64,000 bases of DNA from JABMMZ01 sp044341025 (GCA_044341025.1 JBIISM010000011.1:1-64000), one strand, 5' to 3'; shown: positions 44,989 to 54,240, counted from the stretch's first letter. Notes: generated by a model not told the origin, from the sequence alone. Numbers and translations are program-made.

Positions 44989-46035
44989 ATGTTTCGCTAC
45001 TTGGTAAAGAAGCTCAGCGCTGGGGTAGTGGTATTGCTCGGTGTGGTGCTTTTAATCTTTGCCTTGTTTGTTTTATTCCCCTCCGCTGAAGAGATTGCCT
45101 CAGGGCAAAGAGCCGATGCCGCTACCAAGGAAGCCATGCGCAAAGAAATGGGTTTAGACCAGTCCAAAACAGTTCAGCTATTTATTTATTTGAAAGACCT
45201 TTCGCCAGTTGTAATATCAAAAACATTTAATCCCGAATACCAAGGGTTATTGGTTCAAGGCAAAGCCAATTATGGCTTCATGCTGAAATGGCCATACTTA
45301 AGAAAGAGTTACCAATCAAAAAAACTGGTCTCTTCAATATTAGGAGAAGCCTTTATCGGTTCTTTGGTTTTAGCTTTTTTTGCTATGGGCATTGCCTTGT
45401 TTTTGGGCATTGGTCTTGGTATTGTTTCTGCATTAAAGCCAAGTGGGTTTCTCGACCGCTTCAATTTGGCCATTGCCACACTTGGAATTTCTTTGCCTTC
45501 CTTTTTTCTTGCAGTTATTATTGCTTGGTTATTTGGTTTTGTTTTAAAACCCTACACTGGACTGTCTATGACAGGAAGCCTGTATGAATTGAATCCTGCA
45601 ACAGGGCAAAATCAATTGGCATTGAAACACATTATCTTGCCAGCAATAGCCTTGGGAGTTAGACCGTTTTCTATTATTTTGCAATTAACCCGCAGCAGTT
45701 TAATCGAAGTGATGCGTCAAGATTATATCCGCACAGCGATGGCAAAAGGCTTAAGTAAATTTGAGGTGATAAGAAGACACGCTTTAAAGAACGCCTTAAA
45801 TCCTGTTGTAACAGCAGCCAGCGGTTGGTTTGCAAGCTTATTGGCCGGTACGTTTTTTATTGAATACATATTCAGCTGGAAAGGTCTTGGGAAGGTCTGC
45901 ATAGACGCCTTGCAGCAAAGTGATTTACCAGTGGTGATGGGTGCCGTGCTTTTAATCGCATTTATATTTATTGTGGTCAACGTATTGGTTGATTTAATTT
46001 ATGTCTTTTTAGATCCTAGAGTTAAACTAAGTTAA
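44989..46035 (+). CDS. ABC transporter permease, DppB/OppB type, without partner subunits
   Basis: 348 residues. Six membrane segments, an N-terminal helix (VKKLSAGVVVLLGVVLLIFA) and the conserved permease loop region (LIEVMRQDYIRTAMAKGLSK, then RHALKNALNPVVTAASGW, the EAA-like coupling helix), ending in FLDPRVKLS. This is the peptide/nickel-type BPD permease. No ATPase, second permease or binding protein is near, which is unusual; partners must be encoded elsewhere. Two bases after the BT_3928-like gene. Confidence 0.87.
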   Translation: MFRYLVKKLSAGVVVLLGVVLLIFALFVLFPSAEEIASGQRADAATKEAMRKEMGLDQSKTVQLFIYLKDLSPVVISKTFNPEYQGLLVQGKANYGFMLKWPYLRKSYQSKKLVSSILGEAFIGSLVLAFFAMGIALFLGIGLGIVSALKPSGFLDRFNLAIATLGISLPSFFLAVIIAWLFGFVLKPYTGLSMTGSLYELNPATGQNQLALKHIILPAIALGVRPFSIILQLTRSSLIEVMRQDYIRTAMAKGLSKFEVIRRHALKNALNPVVTAASGWFASLLAGTFFIEYIFSWKGLGKVCIDALQQSDLPVVMGAVLLIAFIFIVVNVLVDLIYVFLDPRVKLS

Positions 46036-46038
46036 AGC

Positions 46039-46569
46039 ATGCGTATATATATAATAGGTATGCCGGGCACAGGCAAAACACATTTTGGCCGCTTAATGGC
46101 AAAAAGCTTGCGTTTGCAGTTTTTTGATTTGGATGAACAAATTGAAAAAAGAGAAGGTGCTTTGGTGAGGCAGATTATTCCTGAAAAGGGCGAAACCCAT
46201 TTTAGAGAAGCAGAACATGAGGTTTTATTAAAATTAAGCAGCAATAACAATTGTGTGATATCTTGTGGAGGTGGTGCGCCGATGTTCTACAACAACATTG
46301 AAATAATGAAAAGCACAGGAATTGTAATCTGGGTAAACACAGATTTGAACTTAATTGCCAGAAGGATTTTGCAAAATATAACGCGTAGACCATTGTTTAT
46401 GGGACTTAACGAAGAGCAAATTTTAATAAAATTGCATGAAATTTACGATTTGCGCAAAAAAAAATATGCAAAAGCGGATTTGGTTTCGGAAATAAATACA
46501 GCACACAATACTTCGTTAACTTCTGTTATTCAAGGAGTTATAAAAATTAGCCAAAGGCGAAAAAAATGA
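46039..46569 (+). CDS. aroK: Shikimate kinase
   Basis: 176 residues. Walker A GMPGTGKTHFG at residues 7-17, FDLDEQIEKREG with the shikimate-binding Asp, ETHFREAEHEVL (Arg in FRE), ISCGGGAPMFY and the lid RRPLFMG. Phosphorylates shikimate, the step before AroA. It is 3 bases after the permease gene, so it is the last gene of the DUF1599 operon, an unrelated but phylum-typical linkage. Confidence 0.94.
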   Translation: MRIYIIGMPGTGKTHFGRLMAKSLRLQFFDLDEQIEKREGALVRQIIPEKGETHFREAEHEVLLKLSSNNNCVISCGGGAPMFYNNIEIMKSTGIVIWVNTDLNLIARRILQNITRRPLFMGLNEEQILIKLHEIYDLRKKKYAKADLVSEINTAHNTSLTSVIQGVIKISQRRKK

Positions 46570-46618
46570 ATTGTGAATTGAGTGTTAATATTTATTTTGA
46601 AAAAAATATTGGAACCCC

Positions 46619-46648
46619 TTGGTTTTATTAAACTTTACAATACTTTTG
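46619..46648 (+). promoter_or_regulatory. Promoter of the HU gene
   Basis: TTG at 46619-46621, 19 bases, TACTTTTG at 46641-46648. This is the best-matching promoter in the window, before a gene that is normally very highly expressed. The leader is about 43 bases. Confidence 0.65.
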
Positions 46649-46696
46649 ACCTCAAGAATTCATTTAAAACAATAACATTTATTAATTATTTCAATT

Positions 46697-46969
46697 ATGA
46701 ACAAATCAGATCTAATCAGCAAAATGGCCATTGATGCCAAAGTAACAAAGTCACAAGCTCAAGCAGCTTTAAACTCTTTCATCCTTGCAACAACAGGTGC
46801 ATTGAAAAAAGGCGACAAATTAATCCTAGTAGGTTTCGGAACTTTTTCTGTAACTAAAAGAGCTGCAAGAACAGGTCGTAACCCACGTACTGGTAAAGAA
46901 ATTAAAATCGCTGCTAAAAAAGTGGTTAAATTCAAAGCTGGTGCAGACTTGTCTAGCAAAGTAAAATAA
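46697..46969 (+). CDS. HU family DNA-binding protein
   Basis: 90 residues. MNKSDLISKMAIDAKVTKSQ, then ALNSFILATTGALKKGDKLILVGFGTFSV in the dimerisation region, the beta-arm RAARTGRNPRTGKEIKI (with the DNA-intercalating Pro) and AAKKVVKFKAGADLSSKVK. This is a textbook HU/IHF-fold nucleoid protein that bends DNA in the cytoplasm. It has its own strong promoter and a terminator at 46993-47028. Confidence 0.96.
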   Translation: MNKSDLISKMAIDAKVTKSQAQAALNSFILATTGALKKGDKLILVGFGTFSVTKRAARTGRNPRTGKEIKIAAKKVVKFKAGADLSSKVK

Positions 46970-46992
46970 TTTTTACACCTAACTATTAACAC

Positions 46993-47028
46993 AAAAATCC
47001 TCTTGCAACAGCAAGGGGATTTTTTTTT
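46993..47028 (+). terminator. Rho-independent terminator of the HU gene
   Basis: AAAATCCTCTTGC and GCAAGGGGATTTT form the stem with an AACA loop, followed by a T-tract. The last T of the tract is the first base of the next gene's -7 box (47028). Confidence 0.8.
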
Positions 47029-47035
47029 ACCTTTG
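47028..47035 (+). promoter_or_regulatory. -7 box four bases before the aminotransferase GTG
   Basis: TACCTTTG, then CACT, then the GTG at 47040. A TTG at 47003-47005, 22 bases upstream within the terminator stem, is a possible but loosely spaced -33 element. Confidence 0.5.
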
Positions 47036-47039
47036 CACT

Positions 47040-48239
47040 GTGCAGAAACATACAAATAGGGAAAGATTCTTTGGCTTTTTGGCCCAAACTTCAGACAGCC
47101 CTTTGGCTATCGAAATTCAAAAAGCGGAAGGGGTTTATTTGCACGCCAATGGTAAAACCTATATCGATTGCATTTCAGGGATATCGGTAAGCAATCTTGG
47201 ACATTCAAATGCGGCTATAAATGAAGCATTGAAAAACCAAATTGACAAACACCTGCATCTAATGGTTTATGGCGAAATGATTCAGAGTTCTCAGGTCCAA
47301 TTGGCTGAAAAACTTGCAAGCTATTTACCAATTAATTTGCAATCGGTTTATTTTGTAAACAGTGGTAGTGAAGCGATAGAAGGTGCCATGAAATTGGCCA
47401 AGCGCTATACCGGGCGCTCACGTTTTGTTGCCCAAGAAAATGCTTACCACGGATCTACCCATGGTGCTTTAAGTTTGATGAGTGACCCGTATTTTAGTAA
47501 TTCCTTTATACCCTTATTGCCGGGCATTGATTTTATTAGGCAAAATGACCATTCTGAAATCAACAGTCTTATCACCCATCAAACTGCTGCGGTTTTTATT
47601 GAACCCATTATGGGTGAAAAGGGTTATTTGCCTTGTTCAATTGCATACTTAAAAGCAGTGCGTAAAAGATGCGATGAGACAGGAACACTCTTGGTTTTTG
47701 ATGAAATTCAAAGTGGATATGGCCGCACGGGTTCCTTGTTCGCTTTTCAACAATTGGAGGTCGTTCCTGATATTTTGGTCTTGGCCAAAGGTTTTGGTGC
47801 CGGAATGCCATTGGGTGCTTTTATTGCATCGAATAACATTATGCAGGTATTTACCGAAAATCCTGTACTGGGGCACATTACCACTTTTGGCGGACATCCT
47901 ATGAGCTGCGCCGCTTCGCTTGCGGCCTTAAATTATTTACACACCGAGTCTATCATGGATGGAATTGAGGAAAAAGAGCACTTGTTTCGTCGTTTGTTGG
48001 TTCATCCCAAAATTAAAAATATAGATGGCAAAGGTTTGATGTTGGCTCTGGTTTTTGAGGATGCAGAGTTTTGCAGAAAAGTTATTGATGCCTGTGTAGA
48101 CAGTGGTTTACTGATCGATTGGTTTTTGTATGCAGAGAATAAAATACGTTTGTCGCCCCCGCTAATTATAAGCAAAGAACAAATCGAAACAGTTTCTGGC
48201 ATTGTTATTGAAAATATTCAAAAGCAATGCAACCCATAG
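47040..48239 (+). CDS. Class-III PLP-dependent aminotransferase
   Basis: 399 residues, GTG start. PLP-binding motifs: VYFVNSGSEAIEGAMKLAKR, AYHGSTHGALSL, LLVFDEIQSGYGRTG (Asp that pairs with the pyridine N) and ILVLAKGFGAGMPLGAFI with the Schiff-base Lys. Class III enzymes include ornithine, acetylornithine and 4-aminobutyrate transaminases. The sequence alone does not settle which; it is not next to arginine genes, so I do not call argD. Predicted to be cytoplasmic. It is transcribed on a leaderless mRNA by the promoter that overlaps the HU terminator. Confidence 0.86.
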   Translation: MQKHTNRERFFGFLAQTSDSPLAIEIQKAEGVYLHANGKTYIDCISGISVSNLGHSNAAINEALKNQIDKHLHLMVYGEMIQSSQVQLAEKLASYLPINLQSVYFVNSGSEAIEGAMKLAKRYTGRSRFVAQENAYHGSTHGALSLMSDPYFSNSFIPLLPGIDFIRQNDHSEINSLITHQTAAVFIEPIMGEKGYLPCSIAYLKAVRKRCDETGTLLVFDEIQSGYGRTGSLFAFQQLEVVPDILVLAKGFGAGMPLGAFIASNNIMQVFTENPVLGHITTFGGHPMSCAASLAALNYLHTESIMDGIEEKEHLFRRLLVHPKIKNIDGKGLMLALVFEDAEFCRKVIDACVDSGLLIDWFLYAENKIRLSPPLIISKEQIETVSGIVIENIQKQCNP

Positions 48240-48289
48240 GATAAAGTTGAATTTAAAAAAGTAAAGAAAAATAAAAATACACATACAAA

Positions 48290-49165
48290 ATGAAAAAAAT
48301 CAGTTTAATTTTTACCTTGACGCTTACAGCATCAGTAAGCGTGTTCTTAATTGGATGTAGAAAAAATAAAAACGAAACTTTAGAAACCATTGTATCTGCA
48401 GAAGACAATTCAACAGCAGAGAATGAATTTACCTCATTGTTTGATGTTGCCGACGATTTTTCGAGCAACGACAGAAGAACCCGTGCTGGAAATACAATTC
48501 TACCAAGTGGTGCGGTGCTTACATTCCAAGACAGCAGTTATACGGATGGAGACGGGGTTGAAGCAACCATCGATTTCGGTCCAATCAAAAATACAGTACC
48601 TAAAGGCAAGATATGTCAGGATGGGAGATTTAGAGCAGGTAAAATTCACATCAGTTCTAATAGAAGATATTTCTTAGACAGCGCTGAGCTGTTAATTACA
48701 GTATCTGATTCTGATAAATATTACGCTGGCAGCGATGGGGTAAGTTTGACCCAATTGATTGGCACTGTAAAAATCAAACGTGTTGATGCCGCAACATTAA
48801 AAATTGATGTTATGGATGCGCGTGCCATCAATGATAAAGGAACTGTGGCTTGGCAGAGCTCAAGAACCATAGTTAAATTGGTAGATGCGGGTGCTGGAAT
48901 TTTGGGCGACCAATTTCAAATAACTGGAGAAGCCTCAGGTGTTAACCGTAATGGCGGAAATTTTACAGTGAAAATAGATTTGCCATTGTTAAAGAAAGTT
49001 GAAATGGGTTGTGCAAGGACTTTTGTTAAAGGTAAAATAACTTTATCAAATACAAGCACAGGTAAAACCATCTCTATTGATTACGATCCCTATAATGATC
49101 AAGCCTGTGATTTGTTTGCGAAAGCAACAATTAACGGGAAAGAATATTTCTATACAGTTAGATAA
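48290..49165 (+). CDS. Hypothetical lipoprotein
   Basis: 291 residues. The N-terminus KKISLIFTLTLTASVSVFLIGCRKN has a lipobox with Cys23 as the likely lipidation site. The remainder is Ser/Thr/Asp-rich and beta-strand-like, with a C-terminal half resembling an immunoglobulin-like sandwich (inference). I do not recognise the family. Followed by a strong terminator at 49198. Surface or periplasmic role unknown. Confidence 0.7.
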   Translation: MKKISLIFTLTLTASVSVFLIGCRKNKNETLETIVSAEDNSTAENEFTSLFDVADDFSSNDRRTRAGNTILPSGAVLTFQDSSYTDGDGVEATIDFGPIKNTVPKGKICQDGRFRAGKIHISSNRRYFLDSAELLITVSDSDKYYAGSDGVSLTQLIGTVKIKRVDAATLKIDVMDARAINDKGTVAWQSSRTIVKLVDAGAGILGDQFQITGEASGVNRNGGNFTVKIDLPLLKKVEMGCARTFVKGKITLSNTSTGKTISIDYDPYNDQACDLFAKATINGKEYFYTVR

Positions 49166-49197
49166 AATCGGCTGTTCATTGATTGATATTGTAAGAC

Positions 49198-49230
49198 TCC
49201 CGGGGTATAAATTGCCTCGGGATTTTTTTT
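49198..49230 (+). terminator. Rho-independent terminator after the lipoprotein gene
   Basis: TCCCGGGG and CCTCGGGA (one mismatch) with a nine-base loop, then eight T (49223-49230). Confidence 0.8.
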
Positions 49231-49238
49231 ATTTTATG

Positions 49239-49270
49239 TTTGTTTGTTTACTTTAGTATTCTTAATTTTC
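49239..49270 (+). promoter_or_regulatory. Promoter of the serine hydrolase gene
   Basis: TTTG (49239-49242), 20 bases, TAATTTTC (49263-49270), then AAGC and the TTG start at 49275. The four-base gap predicts a leaderless mRNA, but the -7 box ends in C and not G. Confidence 0.4.
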
Positions 49271-49274
49271 AAGC

Positions 49275-50414
49275 TTGATAAGCTCTAGCCGCAATCTCGT
49301 ATTTAAGTCTCTTTTATTGGCAATTATTTTCTTGTTTTCTTGCGTCAATCAATCGTCTAAACAAAAAGGAAAATTGGTTTTAAATGAAGAAGGATTTTTC
49401 AATACCGAGCGTGAATACAAATCATTTTCAAACCATTTTTTAGACAGCCTAAAAGCTTTCTTTCCAATAGATTTTAATGGAACTGTTTTGGTGTATAAAC
49501 AAGGAAAATTGTTTAAAAAGGCCTTCGGAGAAATTGGCTTGGCGCATTCATCTGAGATGCTTATTGATGATGTTTTCCAATTGGCCTCAGTGTCAAAAAC
49601 AGTTACAGCAGTTGCGACGATGGTCTTGATTCAAGAAGGTAAATTGGCCTTAGATTCTCTGGTGCTCAAGTACCTGCCTGATTTTCCTTATCCAAATGTA
49701 ACTATACGCCAGTTGTTAACCCATAGAAGTGGCATCGCCAATTATATGTATTACACAGATACGTTTTGGAAAGATACAGCTAGGTACATGAACAATGAAG
49801 AGCTTTATAATTTCATGAAAGTGTCAAAGCCAATACCCTCTTTAAATCCGGGTGCTGGTTTTAGTTATTGCAACACCAATTATGCGTATTTAGCTTACTT
49901 AATTTCTAAAATCGCTGGCTTACCCTTCCATCAATTTGTGGAGGAGCGCATTTTTAAACCAGCAGGTATGCGCAATTCGTTTTACTTAGGATATAAACCT
50001 GCACGCATTAAGGCCAGGGTGCTTATTGGCCGCCTTAGCCACCACGAATACAACGAACCCTATTATATGGACGGGGTTTTGGGCGATAAAAGTTTGTACA
50101 GCAATGTTGAGGATATGTTCTACTTTCATTTGGCTTTGTCTGAGGGTCGCTTAATCAACAAAACTTTGCTAAATTTAATGCAAGAGCCATCATTTCAACA
50201 CAATGTATATGGAGGAAGTTACGGTTTAGGATTTAGATTAATGAAAAACTATACCGGACAATGGACTTACCACAACGGTTGGTGGCGAGGGTTTTGGACA
50301 TCCTTTTGGAACCGTTTTGATGAGCAAGTTTGTGTTGTAGTGCTTACCAACAGCAAACACAGCAGCCATGTCGATAAGCAGGGTTTGGCAAATTTTGTGT
50401 TAACAGGGCGTTGA
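49275..50414 (+). CDS. Serine hydrolase, class C beta-lactamase/DD-peptidase family, lipoprotein
   Basis: 379 residues from a TTG; the signal (LVFKSLLLAIIFLFSC) with lipobox FSC follows. Catalytic motifs: S105-V-S-K108 (SxxK; ASVSKTVTAVAT), the YxN motif in GFSYCNTNYAYL, and the third HxG motif in WTYHNGWWRGFW. These define the beta-lactamase-related AmpC-like fold. It could be a peptidase/esterase rather than an antibiotic-resistance enzyme, and the sequence does not decide. It is monocistronic after a terminator, predicted to be anchored in a membrane facing the periplasm. Confidence 0.86.
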   Translation: MISSSRNLVFKSLLLAIIFLFSCVNQSSKQKGKLVLNEEGFFNTEREYKSFSNHFLDSLKAFFPIDFNGTVLVYKQGKLFKKAFGEIGLAHSSEMLIDDVFQLASVSKTVTAVATMVLIQEGKLALDSLVLKYLPDFPYPNVTIRQLLTHRSGIANYMYYTDTFWKDTARYMNNEELYNFMKVSKPIPSLNPGAGFSYCNTNYAYLAYLISKIAGLPFHQFVEERIFKPAGMRNSFYLGYKPARIKARVLIGRLSHHEYNEPYYMDGVLGDKSLYSNVEDMFYFHLALSEGRLINKTLLNLMQEPSFQHNVYGGSYGLGFRLMKNYTGQWTYHNGWWRGFWTSFWNRFDEQVCVVVLTNSKHSSHVDKQGLANFVLTGR

Positions 50415-50578
50415 TTTTTTAACGAAAAAAACATTTGAAAATATGAATTCTTATGGCTTATATTTGTGAACACAACATGGGAACACCCTATAATACATAA
50501 CATCTATCTAAAATACTATGTATTAATTACCGTCTTACAACCAGAAATACCGCACTTTTTTACGCCACACTTTTATTA

Positions 50579-52450
50579 ATGACAGAGACAAATAAGCATT
50601 TGAATGATCCACAATTAGATGCAAACGACCAAGCACTAGAAAACAAACTAGTATCCCTAGAAAAAATAGGCGATGCAGAAGATCATGATGAGTTTTCAGA
50701 AGTTGAGGAAGAAAAACGTGACCAAACAGATTATTCTGGATTCACCAAAACAGATTTCCTTGAAAAGGCTGAGCAATTGGTTTTTCATCCAAACATTAAA
50801 GAAGCGCACGACATCTTCAAAAAGATACGTGTACTGTTTGATGATGCCATAAAAGCAGAACGTGTCGTTTTGGTAAAGGCTTGGGCAGATGAAGGAAATG
50901 AAGTAAGGGAGTTTAAACCACCTTATGACGAGGTAAAAGAAAAATTCTATAAAGTTTATACCACTTTCCTTGAAAAGCGTGCTGAAGAAAAGAAGGAAGC
51001 TGAACAAGAGAAGCAGAAGAATTATATGGCAAAAAAAGCCATTATAGAACGCTTGAAGGTTTTGTCAGCGGAAGATGAAACTGAATCGGTTTTTAAAGAG
51101 GTTTTAGAACTTCAAAAACAATGGCGCCAAATCCGCACCGTTCCAAGAGAGCATATGCAAGAGTTGTGGGAAAACTACCGTTTTTTCTTAGATAAGTTCT
51201 ACGACAACCACGCCATTAACAACGAACTTAAAGAAAAGGATAGACAAAAGAATCTTGAAATAAAAATTGAACTGATTAAAAAAGTATCAACCCTTCAAGA
51301 AGAGAAGTCGATTAAGAAAGCCCATATTTTATTAAATAAATACCACGAAGAATTTAAGAACGCAGGTCCTGTTCCTGGTAAGGATGTGGCAGAAGAAATT
51401 TGGAAGCGTTTTAAAGAGGCATCCGATCAAATTCTGAACGATAAGCGCCAAGCTTTAGAATTAATAAAATTAAAGCGCAACGAAAACTTAGAATTGAAAA
51501 AGGTTCTTTGCGAAAAGGTTGAGCACATGAACCAATTGCCTTTAACATCCCCTAAAATGTGGAAGGAAAAAGCCGAAGAAATTACGGCGATTTTTACAGA
51601 ATGGAAAACAATAGGGCCTGTTCCAGAGAGTGTTAACGACCAAATTTGGAAACGTTTTAGAGACGCTCAAGGCGTCTTTAATTTAAATAAAAAGCAGTTT
51701 TTTGATTCTTTAAATTCTGGCAAAGAAAAGAATTTAGCCCTCAAAATAAGCTTGTGCGAAGAAGCCGAAAAGGCTGCCGAAAGTACGCAGTTTGATGCAA
51801 CAGCCAAACTTTTAATTTCATTGCAAGAAAAATGGAAATCTATTGGACCAGTTCATGAATCTAAGAACGAAGAAATTTGGATGCGCTTCCGCTCGGCATG
51901 TGACAAATTCTTTAAACGCAAAGAAGAGTTTTACAAAGTGAAGAATGTAGGGGAAAAAGAAAACCAAACCATTAAAGAACGCATCATTGCAGATGCTACT
52001 GCTTTATTGGCTATTGAGGAAATGGGTCCTAGTTTTGAAGAATTAAGAAAATTACAAAAAGAATGGAATTCATTGGGTTTTGTGCCGATTAAAGTAAAAG
52101 CGGATTTGCAAAACAGATACAGCAAGGCAGTTGATGCCATTTATAAAAAATTCAAGCAAACTGCAGATGATAACAAAGCTTTCCGTTTTAAGGAACATTT
52201 AGAGACCTTGTCAACAGCGCCAAATGGCGATGATAAGATTCGCTATGAGGAACGCCAGATTAACGACAAATTGCGTGCTTTAAGAGACGATGCCGCAACG
52301 TTGAAAAACAATATTGAATTCTTTGCTAAATCTAAAAATGCGGATGCATTAAGAAAACAAATTGAAGAAAAAATTGAAGTTTCGAATCAACAAATTACAA
52401 AACTGCAAGAAGAACTTAAATTGATACAATCTTACAGGAATACTAGGTAA
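50579..52450 (+). CDS. DUF349 repeat protein
   Basis: 623 residues, strongly alpha-helical and rich in Glu and Lys. Five DUF349 repeats are marked by WRQIRTVPREHMQELWENYR (about 181), then GPVPGKDVAEEIWKRF (about 260), WKTIGPVPESVNDQIWKRF (341), WKSIGPVHESKNEEIWMRF (418) and WNSLGFVPIKVKADL (495), spaced by about 77-80 residues. A C-terminal coiled coil (about 545-620) follows. Function unknown, probably cytoplasmic. It lies 24 bases before the methyltransferase gene. Confidence 0.9.
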   Translation: MTETNKHLNDPQLDANDQALENKLVSLEKIGDAEDHDEFSEVEEEKRDQTDYSGFTKTDFLEKAEQLVFHPNIKEAHDIFKKIRVLFDDAIKAERVVLVKAWADEGNEVREFKPPYDEVKEKFYKVYTTFLEKRAEEKKEAEQEKQKNYMAKKAIIERLKVLSAEDETESVFKEVLELQKQWRQIRTVPREHMQELWENYRFFLDKFYDNHAINNELKEKDRQKNLEIKIELIKKVSTLQEEKSIKKAHILLNKYHEEFKNAGPVPGKDVAEEIWKRFKEASDQILNDKRQALELIKLKRNENLELKKVLCEKVEHMNQLPLTSPKMWKEKAEEITAIFTEWKTIGPVPESVNDQIWKRFRDAQGVFNLNKKQFFDSLNSGKEKNLALKISLCEEAEKAAESTQFDATAKLLISLQEKWKSIGPVHESKNEEIWMRFRSACDKFFKRKEEFYKVKNVGEKENQTIKERIIADATALLAIEEMGPSFEELRKLQKEWNSLGFVPIKVKADLQNRYSKAVDAIYKKFKQTADDNKAFRFKEHLETLSTAPNGDDKIRYEERQINDKLRALRDDAATLKNNIEFFAKSKNADALRKQIEEKIEVSNQQITKLQEELKLIQSYRNTR

Positions 52451-52474
52451 ACTCTAATTTCTGACTAGATTACC

Positions 52475-53254
52475 ATGTTGAACCGAATACAATTTGCTGT
52501 TAATTACCTGTTTTATTTTTTTACTGCAGGCAATAAGCATTCTGTGCATTCACCTTTTGTATACGACCTGGTCACTAAGGTTATTAATGCCCGCCGCATT
52601 AAACCTGAATACCATACCTTCGAATTGATTCGCAGCAATATGCTTAAAAGCAATGCGGATGTAGAAATCTTGCCAATTGGAGCTTCATCGTTTTCTGGCA
52701 AAAAGAAATTGAGTGATTTGGTCAAAAAAAGCGCTAAATCGGCCAAGTATGCCGAACTATTGGAGCGTTTATGTGCCTATTTCAATCCGGAGTTTGCCGT
52801 CGAAATTGGAAGCTCAGTTGGCATCAGTACCATGTACCAAGCTGCTGGTATTAAACAGGGTTTTTTGTTTGCCCTAGAGGGCAACCACGACAGCCTTAAA
52901 ATTGCCCAACACAATATTGAAAAAGCCGAATTGCCGAATGTTCAATTTCGTGAAGGGCTGTTTGAACAAACCTTGCCGCAATTGTTAAATGAATTGCCAA
53001 GGGTTGATTATGTGTTTTTTGATGGCAACCACCAGTTAGATGCAACTTTGCAATACTTTGAATGGTGTTTGCAAAAAGCCCATAGTGGCACCGTATTTGT
53101 TTTTGACGATATTCGTTGGAGCGACGATATGCTCTTGGCTTGGAATAAAATTAAAAACCATCCTTTAGTGGGTGTAAGTGTCGACTTATATGCTATGGGC
53201 ATTGTGTTTTTCAGAACTGAACAAGAGAGGGAACATTTTACCATTCGTTTTTAA
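52475..53254 (+). CDS. Class I SAM-dependent O-methyltransferase-like protein
   Basis: 259 residues. The N-terminal region (QFAVNYLFYFFTAGNKHSVH, then SPFVYDLVTKV) precedes a Rossmann domain with the SAM-binding FAVEIGSSVGISTMYQA (about 108-124), acidic FALEGNHDS, VDYVFFDGNHQ (about 177-187) and SGTVFVFDDIRWSDDM. Typical of methyltransferases acting on small or lipid-linked substrates; substrate unknown. Its stop overlaps the next start (TAATG), so the two proteins are translationally coupled. Confidence 0.85.
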   Translation: MLNRIQFAVNYLFYFFTAGNKHSVHSPFVYDLVTKVINARRIKPEYHTFELIRSNMLKSNADVEILPIGASSFSGKKKLSDLVKKSAKSAKYAELLERLCAYFNPEFAVEIGSSVGISTMYQAAGIKQGFLFALEGNHDSLKIAQHNIEKAELPNVQFREGLFEQTLPQLLNELPRVDYVFFDGNHQLDATLQYFEWCLQKAHSGTVFVFDDIRWSDDMLLAWNKIKNHPLVGVSVDLYAMGIVFFRTEQEREHFTIRF

Positions 53255-54240
53255 TGGGTCAAAATAAAAAAATATCGATTCAAGAGCGCATCAGAAATTT
53301 TATTCTGGTAAAAAAGCTTGTAAACTTTTTAGACAATATTTATTTGCCGGGTTTTCAAGGCGCTTCCTTATATTCGGTCTTTCAGTTTTTCTTTAAAGGC
53401 ATTATCAGTCCTAAGTTTAATTTGTATGCAGGGTCTTTGTCGTGGAACTTTTTTTTGGCCATTTTCCCTTCCTTAATCTTCTTATTTACATTAATTGCTT
53501 ACATCCATATACCAGGCTTTAATTTGCAGAAGTCCATTCTCCTACAAATGGATTTTTTCTTGCCAGATGATGCGTATAAAATTGTGCGGACAACTGTAAG
53601 GGATATTATTTCCCATCAGCGTTCAGGACTTTTGTCATTTGGTTTTTTATCCGCTTTGTATTTTGCTAGCAATGGCGTTTTCTCTATGATGCTGGCTTTT
53701 GATAGCAACTTTAATGAAGGTGAAAAAAAGAAACGCAATTTCTTTCAAAAACGCGGCAAATCTATTTTAATTACTTTGGGTATTTCCATGCTGATATTAT
53801 TGGCTTTAAGTGTTTTGATTTCTGGTAATTTATTGTCTGTTTGGATCATTAAAATGAAATTGATTAACAAAGCGGTGATGTTGGTTTTTGTTACGGTTGT
53901 TCAATTTATCACCCTTAGCACGTTGGTGTTTTTTATTATGAGTGCCTTGTATTATTTTGGTCATTCGGCCAAAGAGCGCTGGAAATTTTTCTCTCCAGGG
54001 GCCATTGTCTCGACTGTGCTGTCTTTGTTAGCCACCTATGCATTCTCTCATTACGTAGACGGGTTTGATAGCTACAACAAGCTCTATGGAAGTATAGGGG
54101 CAATAATCGTCTTGATGTTGATTATCTATTTTAACACCTTGTGCATTCTGGTTGGTTTTGAACTCAATAAAAGCATTACCACGGTGGTGAAAATAGCGCA
54201 AGAACAGCGTAAGAAGGAGAATCGATTTAGGGGGGACTAA
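53254..54240 (+). CDS. YihY/BrkB family inner-membrane protein
   Basis: 328 residues with six hydrophobic segments. YAGSLSWNFFLAIFPSLIFL matches the conserved SLAYYTLFALFPLL-like start of the YihY/virulence factor BrkB family (formerly misnamed RNase BN); LLSFGFLSALYFASNGVFSM and FNTLCILVGFELNKSI are later family motifs. Function not firmly established, often linked to envelope integrity. Its ATG overlaps the methyltransferase stop by one base. Confidence 0.88.
   Translation: MGQNKKISIQERIRNFILVKKLVNFLDNIYLPGFQGASLYSVFQFFFKGIISPKFNLYAGSLSWNFFLAIFPSLIFLFTLIAYIHIPGFNLQKSILLQMDFFLPDDAYKIVRTTVRDIISHQRSGLLSFGFLSALYFASNGVFSMMLAFDSNFNEGEKKKRNFFQKRGKSILITLGISMLILLALSVLISGNLLSVWIIKMKLINKAVMLVFVTVVQFITLSTLVFFIMSALYYFGHSAKERWKFFSPGAIVSTVLSLLATYAFSHYVDGFDSYNKLYGSIGAIIVLMLIIYFNTLCILVGFELNKSITTVVKIAQEQRKKENRFRGD

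Noticed and set aside
47040..48239. Assignment as acetylornithine aminotransferase (argD)
   Set aside because: The class III PLP motifs are clear but specificity is not, and no arginine biosynthesis genes are nearby.
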